A stretch of 19,593 nt of DNA from CAVZRC01 sp052148775 (GCA_052148775.1 JBKQHM010000586.1:1-19593), one strand, 5' to 3'; positions 1 to 8,518 are shown, numbered from the stretch's first letter. A program made the numbers and translations. Notes: generated by a model from the letters alone, not told the origin.

Positions 1-78
1 CGCAGCCGGCTCCGCCATTGAGTGAACGCCGTTCGACCTCGCGAGGACGACAGCCACCGGTCGGTCGCAAAGTCACCC

Positions 79-106
79 ATGACCGATGACCAATGACCAG
101 TGACCC
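79..106. repeat. Four tandem 7-bp units next to a gene end
   Basis: Four consecutive heptamers read ATGACCG, ATGACCA, ATGACCA and GTGACCC. The array ends one base before the stop codon of the SGNH gene on the minus strand, where the transcript would read as repeated GGTCATT-like units. It is short and only approximate in its last unit. It could be a replication-slippage product or part of a dispersed intergenic repeat; no function is visible. Confidence 0.6.
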
Positions 107-107
107 A

Positions 108-1412
108 TCAACGGATCGCCCGATCGCTGTCCCCGCCCAGTCCGAGGACGCGCTTGGATTGATCGATGTCTTCGAGCGGCATGGCGAGTTCGTCGTGCGG
201 ATCCTCCTTCGAAGACTCGAGCATGACCCATCGCGCATCGGACGGAAAGACGGGTTGTGCGAGCTCGGCCTTGAGGAATTTGCCGAGTGTATGACTGAGC
301 GCGACCGCGCCCCGGCCGGCGAGATGAGTCGCGTCGATGAACATCGACGGGTCCGACACGACCTTGCGCGCGTCGAGGACGGTCACAAGACGGGGATACT
401 TCGACTGGTAGGATCGGACCCAGCCCTCGAACCGGGTCTCGGAACCGCTACGATCGCGTAGGGTCTCGAGGCCCGAGGAAATCGGGGGCAAGAGCCAGAA
501 GACCCGGATGTTGCGTTCGGATGCGAGCCGCAGTAATCGATCGATCCCCCTGGCATTGCTCGCGTCGACGAAGAATGCGCTCGGGTGCAGGCGTTTCTCG
601 ACCTCCGCCGGAAGCTCGCCGTGATATCGGGATTGGAGGCTTGCGACGTTGGCACCGTCATTGACCGTCCAGTTCCTCCAGAGGAGGCGGTTGATCTCAT
701 GGAGGGGGTCGGCATGTCCGTCGAGCGCGGCGAGCAAGTTCGATCGGATCTCCAGGCGCGAGCGCAGCGAAGGGAGCAAGGATCCCACCAGGGCCGCCGT
801 CGCCGTCTCGGGGCGCCGGCTGATCACGCCCAGCTCGAGGCATTCGCGCGGTGACAGCACGGCCGGCCAGTACTGTGCGTTGAAATCGGGGCTCCCCATC
901 AGCACGGCCTGCTTGGTATTGATGACGATCGCGGACGGGTGCGCCCCGGCGTCGAGCGCGCGCCGCAACACGAAGTAGGTCATCACGGTCGGGGACCGCG
1001 CGGCCGCCAGGTTCACCGTCCGCAGGCCCGTTTCCGACTCGATCAAAGATGGGATCACCGCGTGCTTCGCCAGGCTGTCGCCCAGGCAGAGCAGATCGCT
1101 GTCGGCTGCTCTTGTTCGGGCGGTCTCCATGCTGAATCGCCAGCTCAGGCTGACCGGATCCGAGAGATCGAGCCAGTGCCCGGCGAAGGCGCCCTCGATC
1201 GCCACGAGCAGCCCGATCATCCCGATTAGCCCCAAGGGGACCGGACTTCTTAGGCGGCCTGCTCGCAATGCGACACCCACGGGCACGGAGTACTCGCGAT
1301 CGCGCCGCGAGAACGCGGGTCCTTCATCAGATCGTATCGAGGGGGACGAGTCGGAGTCAGTCATCGCGGCGGCCCCGAATTGGAACGCGAAGAGGCGAAT
1401 AGGGGCGGACAT
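108..1412 (-). CDS. Membrane-anchored SGNH-hydrolase-like protein (polysaccharide acyl transfer or deacylation candidate)
   Basis: A 434-residue protein with one likely membrane helix at about residues 59-77 and a long extracytoplasmic part. SGNH-type blocks are visible: block I CLGDSLAKHA with the nucleophile candidate Ser113, a block II-like NLAAARSP at 134-141, and the terminal DATHL with Asp360 and His363. This order and the single anchor resemble the AlgJ/AlgX/DltD group, which moves acyl groups onto exported polymers, so the family is clear while substrate and direction (transfer or hydrolysis) are inference. It is the last visible gene of a leftward polysaccharide block containing an acyl carrier protein, 119 nt after a second SGNH gene. 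The start is unsure: Met1 (1412) and Met17 (1364) both have only a weak GGGGCC-like ribosome site, and the shorter form still keeps the helix. Confidence 0.75.
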   Translation of the reverse strand: MSAPIRLFAFQFGAAAMTDSDSSPSIRSDEGPAFSRRDREYSVPVGVALRAGRLRSPVPLGLIGMIGLLVAIEGAFAGHWLDLSDPVSLSWRFSMETARTRAADSDLLCLGDSLAKHAVIPSLIESETGLRTVNLAAARSPTVMTYFVLRRALDAGAHPSAIVINTKQAVLMGSPDFNAQYWPAVLSPRECLELGVISRRPETATAALVGSLLPSLRSRLEIRSNLLAALDGHADPLHEINRLLWRNWTVNDGANVASLQSRYHGELPAEVEKRLHPSAFFVDASNARGIDRLLRLASERNIRVFWLLPPISSGLETLRDRSGSETRFEGWVRSYQSKYPRLVTVLDARKVVSDPSMFIDATHLAGRGAVALSHTLGKFLKAELAQPVFPSDARWVMLESSKEDPHDELAMPLEDIDQSKRVLGLGGDSDRAIR

Positions 1413-1531
1413 GCCGTCGGCCCCGACTTCGATCGCTCACGATGGGCGAGCGACACGGTCGCCACTCTCGGACGGAACTTCGCGCATCTTTGACGAAGTC
1501 CGCGGGATTGGCAAGCGAGTTCTGGGCCCGA

Positions 1532-2686
1532 TCACAACCCACTTCTTTCGGACGACACGGTTGACATCCGCGGGACCTCTCTTCGCGGCGGGAACCCCGG
1601 TAGCTGGCCTCGACTGCGCAATGTCTCGCGGATCGCTTCGAAGATCGCGCGATGACCTCGAGCATTGGGATGCTTATCCCAGGCCGAGATCCGGAATTCT
1701 TCCACTTCGAGGGCATCGAATGCCGTCGTGACGTCAAGATAGTCCAGCCCGTGGCGATCCGCCAGCGAGCGGATCAACTGGAGCACGCGCGGTGACTTGC
1801 CCTTGCTGTCCGCTCGTGGCAGGATCACGACGGTCAGCGGGACCCCCAGTCGTTTCGCCTCGGCGCCCCAGCCGGCATAGACCGTGTCCAGCATCGTCTC
1901 GGACTCGCCCTGAAACTTGGTCCGGAACGATTCCTGGGTCTCGCCCGGCGTGACGCCCGTGCGGCGTATCGCCTCGGCGACGAAGGGATAAGGGACCGGA
2001 AGCCGGCGATCCACGACCCCCTGGATATGCGTATCTTCCAGCCAGGAATCGAAGAATGAGGCATCGCAGATCAGCCAGTCGGGTTGGAACCGTCCCGCCT
2101 CTTGCTGGAGCCGGTAAAGTCTGCGACTCGGGGAATCGCCGGCGACCGAGAGGTTGACCACCTCCACGCGATGCGACGGCTCGATCCAGCTTCGCATCCA
2201 GCCTTCCAACAGGTTGGTATAGATCTCGTCGTTGCTCACGCCGTAGCCCATGCTGTTCGATGAGCCGAAGACGACGATCCGGAACGTCCCCGATGGCTTC
2301 TCGATCGACACCTCTGGTGTGCGGAACCCCAGGCCGTTGGTCTGAAACTCGGTGCCATTCCAGCGGATGTCCAGGTTGGGCTTCAAGTTCCACCGCAGGT
2401 AGCTGGGCAGTTCCTGGACGATTCCCGTCTGCTCTCCGCCGAATGGGAGCCACCCGGGCGGCGGCCCGGCCGCCGTCGCGGGGCCGCCCCAGCTCGACGA
2501 ATTGATCAGCGCCTCGTAGTAGCCGATCGGCAGGGCGTGATCCGCCTCGTTGGGCCTCGAGACGCCGCGAAGCGCGTAGATCAGTGTGCGATCGCCCGCC
2601 AGGCCGGCTAATGCGAGCAGTCCCATCATCATCAACGAGGATGACCCCCGGCGAGTCGAGAAAAGCGTCGCGAGTTCTCTCCGCAT
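1532..2686 (-). CDS. SGNH/GDSL-type esterase-like protein with N-terminal anchor
   Basis: A 384-residue protein from the chosen ATG at 2686, preceded by AAGGGA eight bases upstream; a longer open frame reaches 2800 but lacks comparable support. Residues about 17-31 form a hydrophobic signal or anchor. The SGNH core includes RIVVFGSSNSMGYGVSNDE at 136-154 (normally GDSFTxGxGV, so the Asp after Gly is Ser here; Ser143 is the likely nucleophile), VVNLSVAG at 176-183, and DKHPNARGH at 337-345 supplying the catalytic Asp and His. The usual block III Asn-Asp pair is replaced by CDASFFDSW. It lies between the ACP gene and the second SGNH gene, which supports a role in acyl decoration of the polysaccharide. 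A plain lipase or esterase role cannot be excluded. Confidence 0.75.
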   Translation of the reverse strand: MRRELATLFSTRRGSSSLMMMGLLALAGLAGDRTLIYALRGVSRPNEADHALPIGYYEALINSSSWGGPATAAGPPPGWLPFGGEQTGIVQELPSYLRWNLKPNLDIRWNGTEFQTNGLGFRTPEVSIEKPSGTFRIVVFGSSNSMGYGVSNDEIYTNLLEGWMRSWIEPSHRVEVVNLSVAGDSPSRRLYRLQQEAGRFQPDWLICDASFFDSWLEDTHIQGVVDRRLPVPYPFVAEAIRRTGVTPGETQESFRTKFQGESETMLDTVYAGWGAEAKRLGVPLTVVILPRADSKGKSPRVLQLIRSLADRHGLDYLDVTTAFDALEVEEFRISAWDKHPNARGHRAIFEAIRETLRSRGQLPGFPPRREVPRMSTVSSERSGL

Positions 2687-2841
2687 CGCTGGATTCCCTT
2701 CCATGGGATCCTCAGGATCCGAGGTTCGCCCTCGAGGTTTGCCAGTCCTCCCCGCGGGGCTATTCCGATAAAGGACCCCTTCGGCGCAATCTGGCCGCAT
2801 CCGGAGTTCGGCGGCCTCGATCGTCCGGGGGAAGAGGACGC

Positions 2842-3096
2842 TCAGGCGACTCGCCTCTTCTCGGCCAGGAGAGCCTCGATCCGCTCGATCGAGTCCAGAC
2901 GCTCGGCGCCGGCCTCATGGGCCTCGATCGTGATCCCGAAGTGATCTTCCAGGAAGGTAACGAGCCTCAGCGTGCTGATCGAATCGAGGATGCCACCGGT
3001 GATCAATGGCGTCTTCGACGTGAGCTCCGACGGATCTTCACCCGGGAGGAACTCCCTCAAGATGTATTCATGGAGGGTATTCGAAACGTCTTTCAT
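2842..3096 (-). CDS. Acyl carrier protein
   Basis: An 84-residue acyl carrier protein. The helix II signature GGILDSIST at 34-42 places the phosphopantetheine attachment site at Ser39, and the four-helix pattern and length fit the family. The start at 3096 is preceded by GAGGT five bases upstream; extending the open frame to 3198 adds an Arg/Pro-rich stretch that does not look like protein. The fatty-acid-synthesis genes usually found beside the housekeeping acpP are absent here. The gene sits among glycosyltransferases and SGNH proteins, so this is probably a dedicated carrier, like DltC in the Dlt system or carriers in other glycan-modification loci, handing an acyl or aminoacyl group to a membrane acyltransferase. 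That role is inferred from context; the family call is firm. Confidence 0.9.
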   Translation of the reverse strand: MKDVSNTLHEYILREFLPGEDPSELTSKTPLITGGILDSISTLRLVTFLEDHFGITIEAHEAGAERLDSIERIEALLAEKRRVA

Positions 3097-3236
3097 CGGC
3101 GACCTCGGAGGAAGAGGTGCCCGGCGGGCGGCCCGCGGGCGGAACGATCCGGCGAGAGCTACGAGTCGGCCTGAAGGCGCGTCCGACGACCCCCGCACGA
3201 CGGCGATTCACCATCCGATTCTAGCCGCCATCGGGG

Positions 3237-3265
3237 ATATTACTAGAGTAAGTCGATGTAAACAA
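3237..3265 (-). promoter_or_regulatory. Possible promoter upstream of the ACP gene
   Basis: In an AT-rich island within GC-rich DNA, the minus strand reads TTGTTT (3260-3265), a 17-nt gap, then TAATAT (3237-3242). The -35 element is a weak match and the -10 matches four of six consensus bases. It would start a transcript near 3230 with a leader of about 130 nt before the ACP start at 3096. The 258-nt gap between the GT39 stop and the ACP start is otherwise without a recognisable gene, so ACP and the SGNH genes may have their own promoter. Confidence 0.4.
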
Positions 3266-3354
3266 GTGTTAAATTCGATATTTTGAGGCGTTGCCGAGTC
3301 CGACCGGAGGGATTCTAGCCGGAAGGCCGGAATTTGCCAGCGCAAACTCGCGAT

Positions 3355-4941
3355 TCACCGCCGTCTATGATCGGACTCGCCGAGGGCTTTCCCCGGGGCG
3401 GCCGCGGCCTGATTTAGCGGAGACTCGCGGTCATAGACGCGGATCTGGACCTGATCGTGGGTGGTCACGCGGGGGGGGATCATGGCAACCGGCTGCCGGT
3501 CTCCGATTAGGTCGCGAACCACCCGGCTGTAATGCCAGTGCCCCTCGACGTGTTCCTTGCGTACGACGACCCAGCGAATGTCGGGGTGGGAAGGGGCTTC
3601 GTAAACCTTGGCAAAGGGGTAGCCGGGACGTTCGCTGAAGAAGAGGGACCAGTTCGTCAGGTCCAGGACGCGCTGGGTCGAATCGGCTTTCTGGGCGATC
3701 CATCGGCCGGTCGATTGATAGACGTCGTAAGGTCCGGCGTTCGATGGTCCCAGCGCCCGGACGTTCGGCATGACCACAAAGAGGCCGAGCAAGGCGGCCC
3801 ACACGGCCGGTCCGGGCCGAAGTCGTTCGGCGGAAAGGCCCAGCCATTGACCGGGGATCGCCACCTTGGAAATCGTCCAGGCGAGCCCGTGTGCCGCCGC
3901 GAGCGTGAGGATCATACCGGGGACCAGCCCATGCCGTACTGTACAATATCCCCCGGTTGCATGGAGACGCACCAGCGCAGCCGCTGACGCGATGAGTACG
4001 ATCGCCAGGAACAGCCAGGCGCGCATCCGGGAGACCTGGAAGGCCGCAAGCACCAGCCCGAATACGCCCATCGCGAACATCGGCGGGGTCACGGCCGCTC
4101 GGAAAACCTTGAGCATCCTAACCGTGGCTGACCGGTAGGTCTCTGCCGTCGACTGATCGGGGGGCAGGGGATGCTCGCGCTCCAGCCCCATCGGGTCCGA
4201 CTGCGGAGCCAGGCCGAGCACCCGGGCGATTCCCGGCTTTGTGCCGAGCCCTCCCTTCGCGGCGACGTAGGGACCGACGAGGAGGACAAGACCTCCGGCC
4301 AGGAAGGCCAGGGCTCGCCACCACCTCGGCCAGTTGATCCGGGTCACGGGCAGCATTGGCAGCAGCAAGAGGGTCAGCACGATCGCGGCGGGAAGGAGCA
4401 TCCCTTCCGGCCGGGTCAGATACGCCAGCGCTCCGAATCCGATCGCCATCGGCAACCAGAAGAACCGTCCTTCTCTCAGGAACCGGACGGCCCCCCACAG
4501 GCCGAATGTCCACCACAGCAGGAATGTGCTCTCGCTCAGGACGTTGACCACCACGTAGCCGATGATGGGGTTCAAGAGCGCGAGGACGCAGGCGAGCCAG
4601 GCCGCCTGTTCTCCGAACAGCTCGAGGGCGAGCAAATACGTCGGGATGACCAGGAGCACCCCGCAAACGAAGCAAAGCGCCAGCGCCGCGCGCTCCCATG
4701 AGCCCGGACCGACGCCCCCGAGGATGCTTCGGGCCGCGACGATCCCGAGCGGATGGAGGGGATGGTCGATCCCTTTGAAGACGCCTTCGGTCCAGGATCC
4801 CTGCTGGATCTGTTCCGCGCGGTGGATGTATCGGAGCCCGTCGGCGAAGGTCGCCTCGGTGTGGCGAATCTCCCAGCCCAGTAAGGCCGCGGCACCGGCC
4901 ATGAGCAAGCCGATGCGGGCGGCGTGCTGCAACGTGGTCAC
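3355..4941 (-). CDS. GT-C membrane glycosyltransferase (GT39/ArnT-like)
   Basis: A 528-residue integral membrane protein with many hydrophobic helices through its first two thirds. It has the layout of GT39/RgtA-type enzymes that transfer sugars from polyprenyl-phosphate donors on the outer membrane face: a first helix, then a loop with TFADGLRYIHRAEQI (Asp34 is the likely catalytic acidic residue), DHPLHPLG at 59-66, LSESTFLLWW at 135-144 and YLTRPEGMLL at 174-183. The C-terminal part after about residue 400 is soluble. The start is GTG at 4941, overlapping the TGA of the upstream GT2 gene as GTGA, with AAAGGA about 11 bases before it; this suggests translational coupling. The acceptor is unknown; the locus suggests a lipid-linked or exported polysaccharide. 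Confidence 0.85.
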   Translation of the reverse strand: MTTLQHAARIGLLMAGAAALLGWEIRHTEATFADGLRYIHRAEQIQQGSWTEGVFKGIDHPLHPLGIVAARSILGGVGPGSWERAALALCFVCGVLLVIPTYLLALELFGEQAAWLACVLALLNPIIGYVVVNVLSESTFLLWWTFGLWGAVRFLREGRFFWLPMAIGFGALAYLTRPEGMLLPAAIVLTLLLLPMLPVTRINWPRWWRALAFLAGGLVLLVGPYVAAKGGLGTKPGIARVLGLAPQSDPMGLEREHPLPPDQSTAETYRSATVRMLKVFRAAVTPPMFAMGVFGLVLAAFQVSRMRAWLFLAIVLIASAAALVRLHATGGYCTVRHGLVPGMILTLAAAHGLAWTISKVAIPGQWLGLSAERLRPGPAVWAALLGLFVVMPNVRALGPSNAGPYDVYQSTGRWIAQKADSTQRVLDLTNWSLFFSERPGYPFAKVYEAPSHPDIRWVVVRKEHVEGHWHYSRVVRDLIGDRQPVAMIPPRVTTHDQVQIRVYDRESPLNQAAAAPGKALGESDHRRR

Positions 4942-6146
4942 GCGGTTCCATCCTTTCGGTGTTCGAGCAGGGTCGCGCCGGTTCGCGCCCGCGCTCGATG
5001 CATCCGTGCCGATCCTTCAAGCGAAGTCGGGGCCTTTGTCGAGTCCGCCGGGTTTGTCCCGAACTGCGGGGCAGGCTCGCCCCCGCCTTCGTCATCGGGT
5101 GCCGTGACCGATCCGGCCAGTTCCAGGATGGCCCGTCCTCGTAGGGGAATCCCCCTTTGGAGTCGGCGCGACACCTCGGCGATTATCTTCCAGGCCCGTA
5201 CCTCGTCCTGCCGTCCTTGCCATCGAGACCACCACTCCCGGACTGCCGCCTCGATGGTCACGATGACGGATAAGGTCCGGAATTGCCAGCGCGGTAAGTG
5301 CTTGCGGAAATAAAGCAGCTTACTGTGCCGTGTGATGATCCGCATCTTGGGCGAAATCGTCCGATTTTGCAAGGGATGTCGGTGGATCACGCTCACGTTC
5401 GGATCGAACTCAACCCGCCAACCACGATCGCGGGCCACCCGGCTGAAGGCCACCTCTTCGTGATACAGGAAGAAATCCTCGTCCATCCCGCCGATTTCGT
5501 CGATCATCGGTCTGTATACGAGCATGCACGCGCCCGTGACCCAATCGACCGCCCCGGCGCGGATTCTCCAACCGGGCTGGTATTTCCTGCGGGAGCGCGG
5601 TAAGAACTGCTCCCAGATCGATCGGGCCAGCGACGGGAACGCACCGACGGACCCTTGTGGTGATCCGTCGGGATTCCTCAATCCAAACCCGACGATTCCG
5701 GGCTCTCCGTTCGGATCGCATTCGTAGTGATCCAGTCGCCTGAAGACGCGGGCCAGGAAGCCGCTGGTAATCTCCACATCCGGATTGAGGACCAGCAGCC
5801 AACGGCTCCGCGAGGTACGCCAGCCGGCATTGACACCGACGGCGAAGCCCCCGTTGTCCGGGCGGCCCAGGATCTCCAGGCCGGGCAGGACGCCCGCGAT
5901 CTCGTCGGGAATCGGGCCGCGTGACGCGTTGTCCACGACCACGACCTGGCAAAGGCCAGAAACGAACTCCGCCTCCGACCTCAGGGATTCCACGAGCCGG
6001 ACGACATCCGGCCAGCTCTCGTAATTGACGATGATCACGGCCAGCCGGGGCTCGGTGCTCGTCGATTCCGCGGGTTGGCCGGCCTGCAACAGTCCCACTG
6101 GATTCCTCTCCCCGCAAGTCGGATGCAGTCGGTAAAGACGATTCAT
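4938..6146 (-). CDS. GT2 family glycosyltransferase (WbbL/rhamnosyltransferase-like)
   Basis: A 402-residue GT-A enzyme that adds a sugar from a nucleotide donor to a growing lipid-linked glycan. Visible motifs are the opening strand LAVIIVNYES at 35-44, VVVVDNAS at 68-75, the DxD-equivalent LNPDVEI at 120-126, and the acceptor-side GGMDEDFFLYHEEVAFSRV at 219-237, typical of the WbbL branch. The last about 70 residues are Arg/Pro-rich and of no known fold. It is the first gene of the leftward block and overlaps the GT39 gene by 4 nt. The ATG at 6146 has no clear ribosome site. An in-frame GTG at 6098 (Val17) has GGAGAGG six bases upstream and may be the true start; the catalytic domain is complete either way. 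Confidence 0.9.
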   Translation of the reverse strand: MNRLYRLHPTCGERNPVGLLQAGQPAESTSTEPRLAVIIVNYESWPDVVRLVESLRSEAEFVSGLCQVVVVDNASRGPIPDEIAGVLPGLEILGRPDNGGFAVGVNAGWRTSRSRWLLVLNPDVEITSGFLARVFRRLDHYECDPNGEPGIVGFGLRNPDGSPQGSVGAFPSLARSIWEQFLPRSRRKYQPGWRIRAGAVDWVTGACMLVYRPMIDEIGGMDEDFFLYHEEVAFSRVARDRGWRVEFDPNVSVIHRHPLQNRTISPKMRIITRHSKLLYFRKHLPRWQFRTLSVIVTIEAAVREWWSRWQGRQDEVRAWKIIAEVSRRLQRGIPLRGRAILELAGSVTAPDDEGGGEPAPQFGTNPADSTKAPTSLEGSARMHRARARTGATLLEHRKDGTA

Positions 6147-6270
6147 TGGATATCTTCGGAATAATTCATATTTAAGGTCGGTTCGGCCGATGCTAGAGCT
6201 TGAGGGAAAAACGAGGCACGGTTAGCCGGACGCGGACTTACGATATGAGGATAAGGACGTCAAGCTCGAA

Positions 6271-6286
6271 CCCGGAACGGTCCGGG
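6271..6286 (+). other. Hairpin in the leader of the sugar-transferase gene
   Basis: CCCGGA and TCCGGG form a perfect 6-bp stem around the loop ACGG, 47 bases before the start of the sugar transferase. The 186-nt divergent gap between 6146 and 6333 also holds an AT-rich patch at about 6156-6177, where promoters for both directions may lie, but I found no convincing -35/-10 pair. The hairpin may be an mRNA leader structure or chance in GC-rich DNA. Confidence 0.3.
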
Positions 6287-6332
6287 GTGTGACGCGGCCC
6301 ATGAGCCCGAGACCCAGGATGGGTGACGATTC

Positions 6333-7463
6333 ATGAACAACACACTGGATGTCGCGGGACACCTCGCGACCGCGGCAGGCCGCACGACCCCACCCAGCCG
6401 GGTCGTCCTGGTCGGCGCCCGTCGGGATGCTCGGCGGCTGGTCCGTCGCCTGCGGAGCAGGCCCTGGAGCGGCTTGCCCATCGTCGGCTTCGTGGATACG
6501 GGACATTCCCGGTCTTCGAGCATGCGGCTACGGAGTCGTCACCTCGCCATCCATCCCGAGACCGATCCGGTGCCGATCCTGGGTCACATCGATCGCCTCG
6601 ATGAATTGGTCGACCGCGCCCGCGCCACTCATATCATGGTGGCCGTTTCGCAAGAAAGCGGTTCTCCCCTCCCACCCCGAGTGACCCGGCTCGTCAATCC
6701 GGATGTCGCCGTCCATTGCGTCTCGGTCGATTCCGGGTTGCTCGACCTGGATTCCTTGACCAGCCTCGCGACCGATGCGACCTGGCCGTCTGCCGGCACC
6801 GACCGCCCCCGGGGGTGGTTGCGCTCCAACGCCTGGGGCCAGCTCTCCTGGGCTCGGATCGTCAAACGCCTGGTGGACATCACCCTGTCGGCCATCCTGC
6901 TGGTGCTGCTGGCCCCGCTGTTCGCCGTGGTCGCCGTGGCCATCCTGGTCTCGTCGGGCCGGCCGATCTTCTACAAGCAGCAGCGGGTCGGGCAAGGGGG
7001 ACGACTCTTTCCCATTATCAAGTTCCGCAGTATGCGTTGCGATGCCGAGCGAGAGACCGGACCGATCTGGGCGCTGGATCACGACGCACGATGCACGCGG
7101 ATCGGGGATTGGCTGCGGCACTCCAATATCGACGAGTTGCCCCAGCTCTTCAACGTCCTGCGAGGCGAAATGAGCCTCGTCGGGCCGCGGCCGGAGCGGC
7201 CGATCTTCGTCGACGAGTTCCGGAACAAGATCCCGGATTATGACCTGCGGCACGCGATGCCCTGCGGCATGACGGGCTGGGCCCAGGTCCACGGCTGGCG
7301 CGGGCGGACGTCGCTCCGCAAGCGAATCCAGTACGACCTCGACTACATCCAGCGCTGGACGATCGGGATGGATTTCCGCATCCTGCTGATGACCATTCAG
7401 CACGTCTTCTGGGGAAAGACCTCGTGGAACGAGTCGAAGCGAGTGGACCGTTCGGAGACCTGA
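6333..7463 (+). CDS. Polyprenyl-phosphate sugar-1-phosphate transferase (WcaJ/WbaP type), short form
   Basis: A 376-residue enzyme that starts glycan assembly by moving a sugar-1-phosphate from a UDP-sugar to undecaprenyl phosphate. Residues about 22-150 resemble the Rossmann-like CoA_binding_3 domain (SRVVLVGARRDA near the start). A hydrophobic segment follows at about 181-207, then the catalytic domain: KQQRVGQGGRLFPIIKFRSM at 215-234, TRIGDWLRHSNIDELPQL at 255-272, GEMSLVGPRPERP at 278-290, RHAMPCGMTGWAQVHGWRG at 306-324. WcaJ and WbaP normally carry four or five N-terminal helices; this one has none. The reaction class is firm, the sugar is not determined. It is the first gene of the rightward block, with a modest AGGATGGGTGA ribosome site about ten bases before the ATG. 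Confidence 0.9.
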   Translation: MNNTLDVAGHLATAAGRTTPPSRVVLVGARRDARRLVRRLRSRPWSGLPIVGFVDTGHSRSSSMRLRSRHLAIHPETDPVPILGHIDRLDELVDRARATHIMVAVSQESGSPLPPRVTRLVNPDVAVHCVSVDSGLLDLDSLTSLATDATWPSAGTDRPRGWLRSNAWGQLSWARIVKRLVDITLSAILLVLLAPLFAVVAVAILVSSGRPIFYKQQRVGQGGRLFPIIKFRSMRCDAERETGPIWALDHDARCTRIGDWLRHSNIDELPQLFNVLRGEMSLVGPRPERPIFVDEFRNKIPDYDLRHAMPCGMTGWAQVHGWRGRTSLRKRIQYDLDYIQRWTIGMDFRILLMTIQHVFWGKTSWNESKRVDRSET

Positions 7464-8518
7464 ACGCCGCGCTTCGGGGCGACGATCGGTCGATACCCAC
7501 CTGCTCGATCGTGATCCCGACCTACAACGGCCTCGAGCTCCTGCGTATTTGTCTGGCGAGCATCGAACGCCACCGGCCTCCCGGACGATCGTGTCCGATC
7601 GAGGTCGTGGTGGCCGACGATGCCTCCACTGACGGCACGCCGGAATGGTTGTCGGCGACCTATCCGGGCGTCCGGCTGGTGCGGCTGGAGAGCAACGGCG
7701 GCTTCTGCGCCGCGGCGAATGCCGGGATGGCCGCGGCCCGCGGCCGGTTCATCCAGCTCCTGAACAACGACACCGAAGTGACCGAGGCCTGGATCGAGGC
7801 GGGCCTGGCCCCATTCGTCGACGACACGGTCGGATCGGTGGCGCCGCTGGTCCTGGTCCGATCCGACCCGAGGCGGGTCGACTCGGCCGGCGATACCTAT
7901 GCCCTGCCGGGCTGGCCGGTCAAGCGGGGGCATGGCCAATCGGCGGATTCCTGGGCCGAGCGACCCGCCGGCGAGGTCTTCGGGGCCAGCGGCAGCAGTG
8001 CCTTCTACCGGACCGAGGCCCTCCGGCGCTCCGGCGGTTTCGACCCGCTTTTCGGATCGTACTACGAGGACATCGACCTGGCCTTCCGCCTGCGATGGGC
8101 CGGATATCGATGCGTCTTCGCGCCCGCGTGTCGGATCCATCACGACGTCTCGGCGACGTACGACCACCGGAATCCCAGACTCCAACGCCGGATGTCCCGC
8201 AACGCCGAGCTGGTCTTCTGGTCGAACCTGCCGACGCGGACGCTCGCCCTGGCCATCGTGCCTCACCTGGCATTCATCTCCGCGCAAGCCGCATGGCGAC
8301 TCGCCCGCGGACGCCTCGGCCCGTTCCTCACCGGCAAGCTGGACGCGCTCCGCGCATGGCGGCAGATCCGCGAACGCCGTCGAAGACGCTCGGTGATCGC
8401 ACGATCGGCGATCCGGCCGCCTCACTTCGCGCTCACCAGCGGCTCCATGGAAGACGTCCGCAACCACCTGAAACGGCCACTGGAACGTTCGCGGAGCCGA
8501 GCCCTCGGCCGCCAATAA
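7424..8518 (+). CDS. GT2 family glycosyltransferase
   Basis: A 364-residue GT-A glycosyltransferase. Motifs are CSIVIPTYNGLELLRICLAS at 27-46, EVVVADDASTDGT at 60-72, NGGFCAAANAGMAAARG at 91-107, the metal site LLNNDTEV at 112-119, GASGSSAFYR at 187-196 and GSYYEDIDLAFRLRWAGY at 211-228. The C-terminal about 100 residues are Arg-rich and may lie on the membrane. The GTG start at 7424 lies inside the preceding gene, giving a 40-nt overlap; GGGGAAAG at 7411-7418 is a good ribosome site and no later in-frame start precedes the catalytic core. It probably extends the glycan begun by the upstream transferase. Donor and acceptor are unknown. It ends only 5 nt from the convergent GH51 gene, with no evident terminator between them. 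Confidence 0.9.
   Translation: MERVEASGPFGDLNAALRGDDRSIPTCSIVIPTYNGLELLRICLASIERHRPPGRSCPIEVVVADDASTDGTPEWLSATYPGVRLVRLESNGGFCAAANAGMAAARGRFIQLLNNDTEVTEAWIEAGLAPFVDDTVGSVAPLVLVRSDPRRVDSAGDTYALPGWPVKRGHGQSADSWAERPAGEVFGASGSSAFYRTEALRRSGGFDPLFGSYYEDIDLAFRLRWAGYRCVFAPACRIHHDVSATYDHRNPRLQRRMSRNAELVFWSNLPTRTLALAIVPHLAFISAQAAWRLARGRLGPFLTGKLDALRAWRQIRERRRRRSVIARSAIRPPHFALTSGSMEDVRNHLKRPLERSRSRALGRQ

Noticed and set aside
36..45. CCTCGCGAGG palindrome downstream of the leftward block
   Set aside because: Ten bases with no loop and no T run; does not support a terminator call.
2706..2720. 15-bp palindrome GGATCCTCAGGATCC in front of the SGNH gene
   Set aside because: Short, single, and not placed as a terminator or recognisable operator; likely chance.
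3097..3198. N-terminal extension of the acyl carrier protein
   Set aside because: Arg/Pro/Ala-rich and not part of the family; the ATG at 3096 has a good ribosome site and gives the usual length.
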